From Turnera subulata (lineage: Eukaryota > Streptophyta > Magnoliopsida > Malpighiales > Passifloraceae): a DNA stretch of 64,000 nt. The stretch lies in contig JAKUCV010000197.1 of NCBI GenBank assembly GCA_028386065.3, positions 12,004-76,003 on the forward strand. Reading direction: 5' to 3'. The position numbers were made by a program, and so were the translations under genes. Below the pieces are notes generated by a model that worked only from the letters and a program-made list of their open reading frames with translations, did not search any database and was not told where the DNA came from. Of this stretch, positions 47,981 through 58,592 are shown in pieces (within the stretch, counting starts at the first letter, position 1; every line of letters starts with the position of its first letter).

Positions 47981-50673
47981 TGAAACGCCCCGACCCGCAT
48001 TTACCGTACACAGTAAACACGTGCCGGAACTGTAACGACCCAACCAAACAAAGCCCAGCATACAACGTATACAATAGAAACTCGGGCTCAACAGCCCAAA
48101 ATAAAAACAACAATAACATCATAACCGGCCCAATGGCCCAACAATAGCAAAAGGTAGCACAGCGGAAGACTTAATAACTCACAAAGACACTGTATGCGAC
48201 ATAGATGCAAACTATGGATCCGAGTCCTGTCCAAGGGATAATGCCGCAGCCTGTCTGGAATGCACCAAACCTGTACCACAAATAATCCATCCTACGGGAT
48301 GAAAGCCCGCAGGTGAGGGGTGAGTCCGAAGTGCTCACCGACGAAGGATAGACAATCAATATGCAACACTATAAATTACTCAAGTCAAAAAGAAGGAAAA
48401 AAACTGTCAAAATACACCAAACCAAAAGGCTCGACCCAAAACCGGTCCAAGACCAAAAAGACTAAAAACAAAAATCCATTTTCCAATTTTATCTTTCCGG
48501 GCCCCGTCACGGATAAGCTAGAGACCTGGTTCTCAACATATTTCGGGTGCCAGACCAAATCCAAGAGAACCTAGGGATCGACATCCCAAAAATAAGAACC
48601 TAGGGATAGACATCCCAAATATAATCACGGGATAGACATCCCAAGCATAGACATGCTTATCACAAGTAACCCAGGTCATGGCCACCACAAAATAGTCTTA
48701 AACCATCGAGTCGTACCACTACTTACCACATGACAACTATATTATCATCATTCAAAACCAAGTCACAGGGATCAACATCCCTAACCATAATACCGGGATA
48801 GACATCCCATCCAAAACCGAGGATCGACATCCTGATCACAATTTATTATTTATTCCATCATTCTTAATACCAAAAAGACACAGTGATAAATATTCAAAAA
48901 CTCGATGTACGGGGATAAACATCCCAAACCAAATCGAGTCGTACCACTACTTACCACGTGACAACTATATTATCATCATTCAAAACCAAGTCACAGGGAT
49001 TAACATCCCTAACCATAATACCAGGATAGACATCCCATCCAAAACCGAGGATCGACATCCTGATCACAATTTATTATTTATTCCATCATTCTTAATACCA
49101 AAAAGACACAGTGATAAATATTCAAAAACTCAATGTACGGGGATAAACATCCCAAACCAAATCATGGGGATAAACATCCCAAAAACAATCAGGACACTAG
49201 GATAAACATCCCGAACCAAACCACAGCAAATGCAACAACCAACAGAGCAATATTCATCAAACACAATAACCGAGTAATACAGGCACATATTGAAGGAAAT
49301 CCATCCTCACCTTGGCCGATTACTCAATCCGGAGACAATGACCGGTCCGAAGCCGACTCCTCGGGAAACTGCCCGATATCAAACCTATACAACAAACAAT
49401 ATATACTCACATAAGATGCACATAAGAGTATGCCATGATGCCAATACTGCGAAATAAATCCATTCCAGTTCATATCCTTTATTATCATATTTTACAGAAA
49501 ATATTAAAACCTTTTATATTTTTCTCAAAATAATATATATTTTTCCAAAACTGATTTTATTCCAGAAAATAAATAAATATATATATATATTATTTCTTTT
49601 TTTTAGAAAAAACTAGACTGGGCCATGAACTGTGCAGCCCAGCCTACTACATAGACCAAGCCCAGCCCCCAAGCAGGAGCCCACGCAGCAGGCCCAACTA
49701 CACAGCCCACAACCCAAACCCAGAAACTGTGCGACCCGTCTACATGAAACGGATCTTTGCAAAACCAGGGTCTCACCTCCGGGTTGCACGACAGGAGCGA
49801 CGAGTGCGAGGGAGAAGCTGGCGCGGGGTCGACGAGGCTGAGGCGACCCCTCCGGCGGTGGTAAATTGGTGCTGCAACGCCGGAGAGGAAGATCCGCGGG
49901 TTGCAGGACGGGTCAACGGCAGCTGGCGGCGCGTCGGTAGGCGGAAGAGCTCGCTAGCGACGGCATCGAGGTCGCGATGGCATGGCGACGACGATGGTGG
50001 CGTCGGTGAGTCGAGCTGCGGCGGAAAACTCTTCCTAGTGAACAGTGAAGGCTCGGAGGAAGGTGGTGCCACTGTGCTTTTTTTTTCTCTTCTTTTTTCT
50101 GTATTTTTCTTTTCTTCCATTTTTCTTCTTCTTCTTTTTTTTTCTTCCTATTTTTCCGATTTTCGTTTCTTTTGTTTTCATTTTTTTTTAATTTTTTTCC
50201 TCTCCCTCTCTCTGTTTCCTATTTTTTTTTCTTTCTTTTCTCTTTTCTTTTCTTTTTTTCTTCCTTTTTTTTTTCTCTTTTTTTTTCTTTTTCCTTTCCT
50301 TTTTCTCTCTTTTTTTTTTCTTCTCCTCTTCCTCCCTTCTCCTGCTTCCTTTTTATAACGATGAAAACACTGTGCAACGTGTGCACCTTCAATAATGCAG
50401 CTTGTCTACATTATGGAGCGAGTCCGGTCCGGACCAGAAAATAACTGATACCCCCTTAGTTATTTTCCGGTGTGATTTTTTTGAGGATTTCGGGACCCAA
50501 AAAATACCAACTTTGGTCTGTAAAATCCACAGAAAAATCTCGAGCGCGGGAAAACCCTAGGTTACGAAAAACAACGCCCGATTAATTACCCAAGATTAAT
50601 TCTATCGGTAAATCACTGTAAAAAGACTTTTTCAGTCCCGGTAAAAATCCAAATTTTTACCCGGGCTGTTACA
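47981..50673 (-). repeat. 3' LTR of element 3 (2.7 kb)
   Basis: Paired with 53134-56013. Holds a tandem duplication of about 230 bp (48710-48930 and 48940-49140) not seen in the other LTR, a hairpin array, a GC-rich stretch (49680-50050) and a CT-rich tract (50070-50345). Confidence 0.9.
48574..49212. repeat. GGGAT-NNAC-ATCCC hairpin array in the 3' LTR of element 3
   Basis: About 14 short palindromes with a four-base loop (AGAC, CGAC, AAAC). Most stems are GGGAT/ATCCC, but some change on both sides: AAGCAT/ATGCTT (48643-48658), AGGAT/ATCCT (48820-48833) and AGGGAT/ATCCCT (48767-48782). Confidence 0.8.
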
Positions 50674-50700
50674 GTCTACCCACCTTAAAAAGAATTACGT
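50674..50700 (-). other. Polypurine tract of element 3
   Basis: On the minus strand reads a T-run then AAGGTGGGTAGAC directly before the LTR TG; matches element 1. Confidence 0.75.
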
Positions 50701-50816
50701 CCTCGAAATTCCGTCTTATCCGTGGGTCCTACCACGATAAGCTTCTGGCACTCTCTGCCAGGTGTCCAAACTCAACGCGAGATACCGCTTATACCCTTAA
50801 GCGACATCTCATCCTC

Positions 50817-50822
50817 TATAAG
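50817..50822 (+). promoter_or_regulatory. TATA-like box upstream of ORF-A copy 3
   Basis: CTATAAGAACC about 40 bp before the ORF-A start; the flanks match those of copy 1 at 2620-2640. Confidence 0.55.
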
Positions 50823-50858
50823 AACCGAACCTCATGACTGGAAAACTCACACACAGTC

Positions 50859-51236
50859 ATGGACTCTCCACTGAGAACAAGAACCACCTCAGACTACGAA
50901 GACAACAGCTATATCGGTGGTACTGCTTTCCCGACAAGCTCCGATGAAGAACCGCCAAAGAAGCGCTTCAAGACGAACATCGTCGGTCTGAAAGAACACA
51001 TGGTCGTCTCCAGCAGACGGCGTAAGAAGCGTGCTGGCAAAGAAGCTGAGGATAGGAAGGGCAAGGCAACTGCTGAAAGCAGCACTCCGCAGCAAACTCT
51101 GACGCAGCTGAACGTCTTACTGAGGAAGATCAGCTCGGCGGTGATGCAGATAGAACAGCCATGGGCGGAACTCTTTCCCCACGTCAAAAAGATCCAAATG
51201 CTTGTAAAAGATCTTGAGAAGCAAGTAACTCAATAA
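50859..51236 (+). CDS. ORF-A copy 3: unrecognised antisense protein, 125 aa
   Basis: Intact second copy of ORF-A. It starts MDSPLRTRTTSDYEDNSYIG and keeps the acidic serine-rich block, the basic PPKKRFK and RRRKKRAGKE clusters, the glutamine-rich STPQQTLTQLN linker and the C-terminal helix ending KDLEKQVTQ. It is one residue shorter than copy 1 (one glutamate fewer). Both ends are conserved, so the frame has been kept although element 3 is old. Function unknown; the basic clusters suggest nuclear entry or nucleic-acid binding. It is antisense to the host retroelement and lies 955 bp upstream of ORF-B, with part of that spacer conserved in element 1. Confidence 0.65.
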   Translation: MDSPLRTRTTSDYEDNSYIGGTAFPTSSDEEPPKKRFKTNIVGLKEHMVVSSRRRKKRAGKEAEDRKGKATAESSTPQQTLTQLNVLLRKISSAVMQIEQPWAELFPHVKKIQMLVKDLEKQVTQ

Positions 51237-52077
51237 AGTACTTCTTCTCCGTTGTAAACCGTTATGAAATAAATAAAATAAGTTTTCTTTTCAAATCAAA
51301 ACTCTTATGTTTCGAAGTCTTATGTTAAATAGAAAAACAAAACATCTCAAAGCAGATTAAAACTCAACAATAAGGATATAAAATCAAACATAAAGAAATT
51401 AAAAACAAAATTCGTTTAACAAAACCAAAACATAAAGGTGTTAAGACAAAAACATGGTTTCATGTTCGGCGCTCTAGATCGGTCGTAGACATCCTCGATC
51501 CCGAGAAACGTAACACGCACAACTAACGGTGACGTCTGTTTCCCTCATGGGAAAGACATCCGTTAAGTTTCAAGGTGTCGATGACGTCACGAGCACGTCC
51601 TGTGTCCCTCGAAAGAAACGTTATCCAATTGTTCACAAATTCCGCATGAGCAAAAAATGTCTGTCAAGTCTCGTATCCCTCCATGATGTCCGAACAGGTG
51701 TAAGCTTGTCGCACATACACTCTACTCGAGGTATGGCCCCATCAGTCTAACCACAACGGTCACGGATGCATGTGATAAAAGATGCAGGAAAATATAGAAA
51801 AACCATAAAAAGAAACGCCAAGGTAGCCAGGGCGTTAGAAAATCGTGAGATAGAAAAGAGCTGAAAAACACTGGCATTTGTAGCCCGAAAAATGTATAAA
51901 GTAACAAAGCAATAAATGAAGCAACGACAAAATTTTTAAAAACAACACCTTGAAAAATGAAAACGATTTGGAGCTTTGTGAAGGGAATCTGCTTTTCCCA
52001 TCACCAAAAAATCCTTTAGACCTTCCCGGGGATAGGTGGGGTCTAAACTTTGAAAAACAAAACGGTAAACATTTTTC

Positions 52078-52085
52078 TATAAAAG
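52078..52085 (+). promoter_or_regulatory. TATA-like box upstream of ORF-B copy 3
   Basis: CTATAAAAGGC, a canonical plant TATA box, about 110 bp before the ORF-B start at 52192. Confidence 0.6.
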
Positions 52086-52191
52086 GCAAAATAACGGAAA
52101 GCAAAAACCACAAAGCATCCAAGAGAAAACAAAACCCTCGGGCAAAGAAAACACCACGTTCAGAAAACCCAACACCACGCATCGAAACAAC

Positions 52192-52875
52192 ATGCCTGCT
52201 CCATCGTCCGTCTTCTTCGTCGAAGGTGCCAACCTAGGCAGAAGAAACCGGCTGGCTTACAGCATGATCAACGAGCGTCCAGAGGAACTACCGAACGAGC
52301 TTGGCAGAATGCCCCGTCTGGTCTTCGTCGACGAACTCTACTCCTCCAGATTCTTCATCACTCCCATGGAAGAGACGTTCTTCCTGGAGGACCAAGGTAC
52401 CCTGAGGACCTCCTTCTACGGCTCGGCCAACTCCGTCATGTTTTTCATCTCTGAAAGACTTCAGGATTTCAACCTAGAGCCCACTTGCCATTTCCTGGAC
52501 CAAGGTACCTACTACCAGCTCTCGATGACTGCCTAAAGCATGCCTAGAGTGACTCGATTACCTCCAACTTGGCCAAAGGCCCGACCACTGGCGTGCAACT
52601 ACAGAGGAGTCGCTAGGCGTTCCCAGGAGTTCTCGTGTACCCTGAGGGACCTGAAGAACCAGTACAAGCCAAACATGGTTCTTCTCACGGAGACCCAATG
52701 GCAGCCTGAAGACGATCACGGTCTCATCCCACTTCGGTTCCCTCCAGCAAACCGGTTCGAGCTTCCTGGCCAGAACAACGCAGGCGGCATGTGGTTCTCG
52801 TGGAACGACAACATCAGGGTCAACATCAACAACGACCCCAACAGCTTCAGGGTCAACGTCGTTCCGAGAAGATGA
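52192..52875 (+). pseudogene. ORF-B copy 3 in element 3, one nonsense codon
   Basis: The same 684-nt frame as copies 1 and 2. Residues 1-114 are open (MPAPSSVFFVEGANLGRRNR onward); codon 115, glutamine in copy 1, is TAA (52534-52536). After it the frame resumes to the conserved end without any indel. The endonuclease-like part has lost a key motif: WNCRG of the other copies reads CNYRG here, while YKPNMVLLTET remains. A 114-residue N-terminal product could still be made, and matches the part unique to this family. Antisense to element 3. Confidence 0.75.
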
Positions 52876-53117
52876 ATGTATTTTTTTTTTTTTAACAAAT
52901 TATCCATGTAATGTTAATGTTTTTAGTAATATTAATAATATTTATGTTTCCGCTTATTTATGGCATCATTACCTTTTATGTGTATGTTCTGCGACAGCTA
53001 GCGTCCCTTGACTGGATCCATAATGCACTAACTAAATGATATAAAATAATAAACAAATGGAGCGAACTATGCAAACAAGAATAACAAACGCACAAAGACT
53101 ACCCAACAAGACCTAAC

Positions 53118-53129
53118 GCTCCGCTACCA
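53118..53129 (-). other. Primer-binding site of element 3
   Basis: On the minus strand reads TGGTAGCGGAGCG just inside the 5' LTR, the same variant as element 1. Confidence 0.65.
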
Positions 53130-53133
53130 AAAA

Positions 53134-56013
53134 TGAAATGCCCCGACCCGCGTTTACCGTACACAGTAAACACATGCCGGAACTGTAACGACCCAACCAA
53201 ACAAAGCCCAGCATACAGTGCATACAACAGAAACTCCGGCTCAACAACCCAAAATAAAAACAACAATAACATCATAACCGGCCCAATGGCCCAACAATAG
53301 CAAAAAGTAGCACAACGGAAGACTTAATAACTCACAAAGACACTGTATGCGACATAGATGCAAACTATGGATCCGAGTCCTGTCCAAGGGATAACGCCGC
53401 AGCCTGTTTGGAATGCACCAAACCTGTACCACAAATAATCCATCCTACAGGATGAAAGCCCGCAGGTGAGGGGTGAGTCCGAAGTGCTCACCGACGAAGG
53501 ATAGACAATCAATATGCAACACTATAAATTACTCAAGTCGAAAAGAAGGAAAAAAACCGCCAAAATACACCAAACTAAAAGACTCGACCCAAAATCGGTC
53601 CAAGACTAAAAAGACTAAAAACAAAAATCCATTTTCCAATTTTATCTTTCCGGGCCTCGTCACGGATAAGCTAGGGGTCAGACCTGGTTCTCAACATATT
53701 TCGGGTGCCAGACCAAATCCAAGAGAACCCAGGGATCGACATCCCAAAAATAAAAACCCAGGGATAGACATCCCAAATATAATCACGGGATAGACTTCCC
53801 AAGCATAGACATGCTTATCACAAGTAACCCAGGTTATGGCCACCACAAAACAGTCTTAAACCATCGTGTCGTACCACTACTTACCACGTGACAACTATAT
53901 TATCATCATTCAAAACCAAGTCACAGGGATCAACATCCCTAACCATAATACCGGGATAGACATCCCATCCAAAATCGAGGATCGACATCCTGATCACAAT
54001 TTATTATTTATTCCATCATTCTTAATACAAAAAAGACACAGTGATAAATATCCAAAAACTCAATGTACGGGGATAAACATCCCAAACTAAATTATGGGGA
54101 TAAACATACCAAAAACAATCAGGACACTAGGATAAACATCCCGAACCAAACCACAGCAAATGCAACAACCAACAGAGCAATATTCATCAAACACAATAAC
54201 CGAGTAATACAGACACATATTGAAGGAAATCCATCCTCACCTTGGCCGATTACTCAACTCCGGAGACAATGACCGGTCCGAAGCCGGCTCCTCGGGAAAC
54301 TGCCCGATATCAAACCTATACAACAAACAATATATACTCACATAAGATGCACATAAGAGTATGCCATGATGCCAATACTGCGAAATAAATCCATTCCAGT
54401 TCATATCCTTTATTATCATCTTTTACCGAAAATATTATACCATACGTATATCCGAATATAATTTCGGTACCATACTTTAATTAAAACTCCTTTTATATAT
54501 TTTAATAGAGTAATTATACTTTGTCTTCCAAAATAATAACAATATAATTTTCCTAGAAATTATATCATATATATGTATTTTTACAAAATATTTTCATAAA
54601 AATTATTTACCATAATATAATTTTCTAAAAGAAAATAATTATACATGTATATATATTTTCCCAGAAATAATAACATATTTATATAATATTCTAGAAAATA
54701 TTTTCATAATACATATCTTTTCCAAGTAAACATAATATTATTTTTTCAAAACAAAACATAGTTATTTTAATTTTCAAAGAATCCAAAACACTATAATTAA
54801 AACCTTTTATATTTTTCTCAAAATAATATATATATTTTTCCAAAACTGATTTTATTCCAGAAAATAAATAAATATATATATATTATTTCTTTTTTTTAAA
54901 AAAAACTGGATTGGGCCATGAACTGTGCAGCCCAGCCTACTACATAAGACCAAGCCCATGCCCCAAGCAGGAGCCCACGCAACAGGCCCAACTATGCAGC
55001 CCATTACCCAAACCCAGAAACTGTGCGACCCGTCTACATGAAACGGATCTTTGCAAAACCCGGGTCTCACCTCCGGGTTGCGTGACAAGAGCGACGAGCG
55101 CGAGGGAGAAGCTGGCGCGGGGTCGGCGAGGCTGAGGTGACCCCTCATGCGGTGGAAAACTGGTGCTACAATGCCGGTGTCGTCGTCAGCGGCGCGGAGA
55201 GGATGATCCGCAGGGTTGCACGACGGGTCACGGCAGCTGGCGGCGCGTCGGCAGGCGGAAGAGCTCCCGAGCGACGGCGTCGAGGTTGCGATGGCATGGC
55301 GACGACGATGGTGGCGTCGGTGAGTCGAGCTGCGGCGAAAAACTATTCCTGGTGAACAGTGAAGGCTCGGAGGAAGGTGGTGCCACTGTGCTTTTTTTTT
55401 CTCTTCTTTTTTCTGTATTTTTCTTTTCTTCCATTTTTCTTCTTCTTCTTTTTTTTTTCTCCCTGTTTTTTCGATTTCCGTTTCTTTTCTTTTCATTTTT
55501 TTTAATATAATTTTTTTCCTCTCCCTCTCTCTGTTTCCTATTTTTTTTCTTTCTTTTCTTTTTTTTTCTCTTTTCTTTTCTTTTTTTCTTCCTCTTTCTT
55601 CCTCTTTTTTTTTTTTTCCTTTCCTTTTTCTCTCTCTCTTTTTTTTTTCTTCTCTTCTTCCTCTCTTCTCCTGCTTCCTTTTTATAACGATGAAAACACT
55701 GTGCAACGTGTGAACCTTCAATAATGCAGCTTGTCTGCTTTATGGAGCGAGTCCGGTCCGGACTAGAAAATAACTTATACCCCCTTAGTTATTTTCCGGT
55801 GTGATTTTTTTGAGGATTCCGGGACCCGAAAAATACCAACTTTGGTCCGTAAAATCCACGGAAAAATCTTGAGCGCGGAAAAACCCTTGGTTACGAAAAA
55901 CGACGCCCGATTTACCTTGAATTAATTACCCAAGATTAATTCTTTCGGTAAATCACTGTAAAAAGACTTTTACAGTCCCGGTAAAAATCTAAATTTTTAC
56001 CCGGGCTGTTACA
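53134..56013 (-). repeat. 5' LTR of element 3 (2.9 kb)
   Basis: Matches 47981-50673 throughout but has an extra AT-rich stretch (about 54425-54790) and lacks the 230-bp internal duplication. Long lysine/arginine-rich frames on the minus strand here are shadows of the CT-rich tract 55390-55680. Confidence 0.9.
53732..54142. repeat. GGGAT-NNAC-ATCCC hairpin array in the 5' LTR of element 3
   Basis: Same array as at 48574-49212 with fewer units, including AAGCAT/ATGCTT and AGGAT/ATCCT variants. Confidence 0.8.
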
Positions 56014-57320
56014 GGATTCCTAAATATAAGCCTATGAGTCTATAATTCAAGGATTGATGAAATAATTTTTTTATCAAAATAATAGCTTATTGGTGTTTGT
56101 ACATAATTAATCTACCAAAACATATATGAATAATTTTTTGTACTTAATTAATTTTAATATTTGACACTAAAATTATTATTTAAACTGATTTGATTATATA
56201 ATTTTTTGTGCTTTTATTTATTTGCCTACGCTAAAAAATATTTCTGGATCCGCCACTACATCTGGATAACTTACAGATACAGAGTACCCTTCTCGGACAA
56301 TTGGTACAATATGAAATAAATGATGGCGCGGACCCCAACCAAAGTTGTTGTAGAGTTTCAGTACAAAGGGATTATTCTTTTAATTTTTCCAAAACCTACC
56401 ATTCTAAACAATTCAAGCACATAATGTGTTTTTATTTTATTATGTCAAACAAATTATTAATTGATCGTTGTCATTTATAGAACAACTGATGTTGTTTGAT
56501 ATATGTTACAAATTGATAAATTTAATTAGTATCCACACATAACTTTTGTGGTGAGGTAGAATAAATACTAAAATATATGTGCAATTGGTTATTCATAAGA
56601 ATTTTATGAAAAAGGAAAAAAAAGTTAAAAAGTGCATGCTAAATTAGATAAAGATTTTTTTAATTTAAATATGAGCAATGTAGTTTCCTTATATAAAATT
56701 ATTTAATTTTAAAATTTCAAAAAATATATTTTCTTATAAAAAAATGATATATGATAAAAGAAAAAAATTTAATTAAAACTTTCATTGTTTGTTAAAATAA
56801 TCATATAGTATAACCAAGATTCTTCACTATCAAATGAAAATTAAAGATAAGAACCCACCGTAACAATTAATTTAATAATTTATTTATTAAAAGAAAAATT
56901 TATCAAACACTTATCCATGTTATATAAAAAAATTAATGTTTATGTTAAACAATGATATGCCTAGTAAAAAAAATTAAAAAGATTAACTTAAGGTTACTAA
57001 AGAGCAGAGTAAAACTATATATCCACCTTAACATTAATTTTTTTTAACTATTAGATAAAATTGTCATATATTTATTTCAAAATATATAGTGAAAATTTTT
57101 ATTTTTTTAAAAAATGTTATGCATGGTAAAAAAGATAAACTAAAATGCAATGAAATAGTCATGGTTTCATTTAAAAAAGTTTATATTATATTGGAATGAG
57201 ATAAAAATATGCTTAGCATGTTAGCAAAATTTGAAGAAATATGAAAAAAAATCAATAAAGTGTTATAATGGCAATTTGTAAATTCACTAAGTGAATGATT
57301 TGTTTTTGATATATTGTGTA
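56014..57320. other. AT-rich intergenic sequence
   Basis: Very AT-rich (especially 56450-57290). No gene or clear repeat boundary seen. Confidence 0.6.
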
Positions 57321-57329
57321 ATTTCCTGA

Positions 57330-57650
57330 CTTAGAAAATTTTAAGCCGCATCTTAAAGGTATTATCAGCAGCATTATGTTCATGCCCTGGGAGGACACAT
57401 GCTTTGTCACCCGTGGTAGTGCTTATGCTGCTGTAAATTTTAAGGAGAAAGATCAAGCGACCTCATGGAAGCCAAGAGGCATGGCACAGGAATCGGCATT
57501 CTTCTGCTGTGATGGGACTTGCCGGGATGTATCATAAGCAGAAATTGTACTGACAGCTGGTGCAGATAAGAGAATTATTGGGTTTGATGTCCAATGAGGG
57601 AGAGCAGATTACAGCTACCTACTACATAGTGAATGCATGAGCGTTCTGCC
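57330..57650 (+). pseudogene. Decayed WD40-repeat gene fragment
   Basis: Around 57500-57640 the translation reads SSAVMGLAGMYHKQ, then after a one-base frameshift IVLTAGADKRIIGFDVQ, a TGA stop, and GRADYSYLLHSECMSVLPNP. The LTAGADKRI...FDV stretch is a WD-repeat blade and the following block resembles a plant WD40 family I recall only loosely. With a frameshift and a stop within 140 bp it cannot be functional. Confidence 0.5.
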
Positions 57651-58583
57651 AAATCCATGTGACCTCAATCTCTTCAATCTTTTCAACTTATCCTCTTTCT
57701 GGCTTTGTTAATTGACAGTGCATAACTCTCCTTGATTATTGCTTCACCATCATCAGAACAAAAAGGAAAGAAATCAAGAAATAATCTTCTCTATCAATTC
57801 GGTCTGATGTTGATTGTTGCATTATGCTCTGGTCATTCTTCTATCTATATTCTACGTACAAGATATGACCACTTTAGTCATACCCTTCTCTACATCTCAC
57901 GAGATTTTAGTATAGAAGGTCAACTACAGAACACCGCCTGGAATTTTGATGCATCAGAGAATGCTTAGGGGACTCACGTTTGATTTTGTCGAGGAGATAA
58001 TTATAGCCTAGGGGTGGGAGGAGCATCGAATGCATCAAGTTTTTATTGATGTTGTATCCTACTCGGAAGTTGTAACAATATGGTGTTTCAACGAGTCATT
58101 ACCTTGGGAAATTCCTTCTCGGTTCATTTTTGCTTTGTTGCTCCTCATTTTGCAATGAGCTGAAGCCCTGTTACTTGTTTGTAAGAGGAGCTGAAAGCAT
58201 TTTCTGTTTCATCTATAATCGGACTCAGATGAAGATGACTTGGGGAACTGAAAAAATAGATGTTTGATGGGCTCATAATTGACTTCAGGGATAGTTTTGA
58301 TTACCATGATGATCTGATGTGAAATACCTGCCAATGCCATTACGCCATTCATTATTATTCTTTACCATGGATCTTTCATTGGAAGGAACAACATACATGC
58401 AGTCCACTGTGGGCCTCAAGCCCATCGTTCATTTTTGGAGCATCTCAAATCTCTCTGCCAACGAATCAGTTAACGACGAGTCCAAACTCACAAGCAAGGA
58501 CCTTCCACCAGTGATCCATACTAAATTTTAAAGAATAGCCCAAGTCTAAGCATAGAATGTCTATCCCGGTCTATATCCACCTT
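57651..58583. other. Intergenic
   Basis: Downstream of the WD40 relic, possibly its former 3' region; no supported gene. Ends at the 9-bp duplication (58584-58592) of the MULE. Confidence 0.45.
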
Positions 58584-58592
58584 TGCTGAGGA

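Larger units (their letters stand above)
47981..56013 (-). mobile_element. Element 3: non-autonomous gypsy-type LTR retrotransposon with antisense ORFs
   Basis: LTRs 47981-50673 (3') and 53134-56013 (5') in inverted orientation flank a 2460-bp interior. On the minus strand the 5' LTR is followed by TGGTAGCGGAGCG (primer site), and the 3' LTR, starting TGTAACAGCCCGGG, is preceded by the same polypurine tract as element 1. Flanking bases GAATT and GGATT are a plausible 5-bp duplication with one change. The LTRs are clearly diverged, mostly by C/T and G/A transitions, so it is older than element 1. No gag-pol. Two ORFs lie on the plus strand, antisense to the element, in the same order as in element 1. 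Confidence 0.9.

Noticed and set aside
48574..49212. CRISPR-like array of regularly repeated short palindromes
   Set aside because: Plant nuclear DNA, irregular spacing, no cas genes; the units are hairpins inside an LTR.
49729..50358. 209-residue frame in the 3' LTR of element 3
   Set aside because: The second half is homopolymeric Phe/Leu/Ser from a CT tract, and the frame differs in the other LTR.
54852..55721. 289-residue lysine/glutamate-rich frame on the minus strand
   Set aside because: It is the complement of the CT-rich tract in the element 3 LTR; low complexity, disrupted in the paired LTR.
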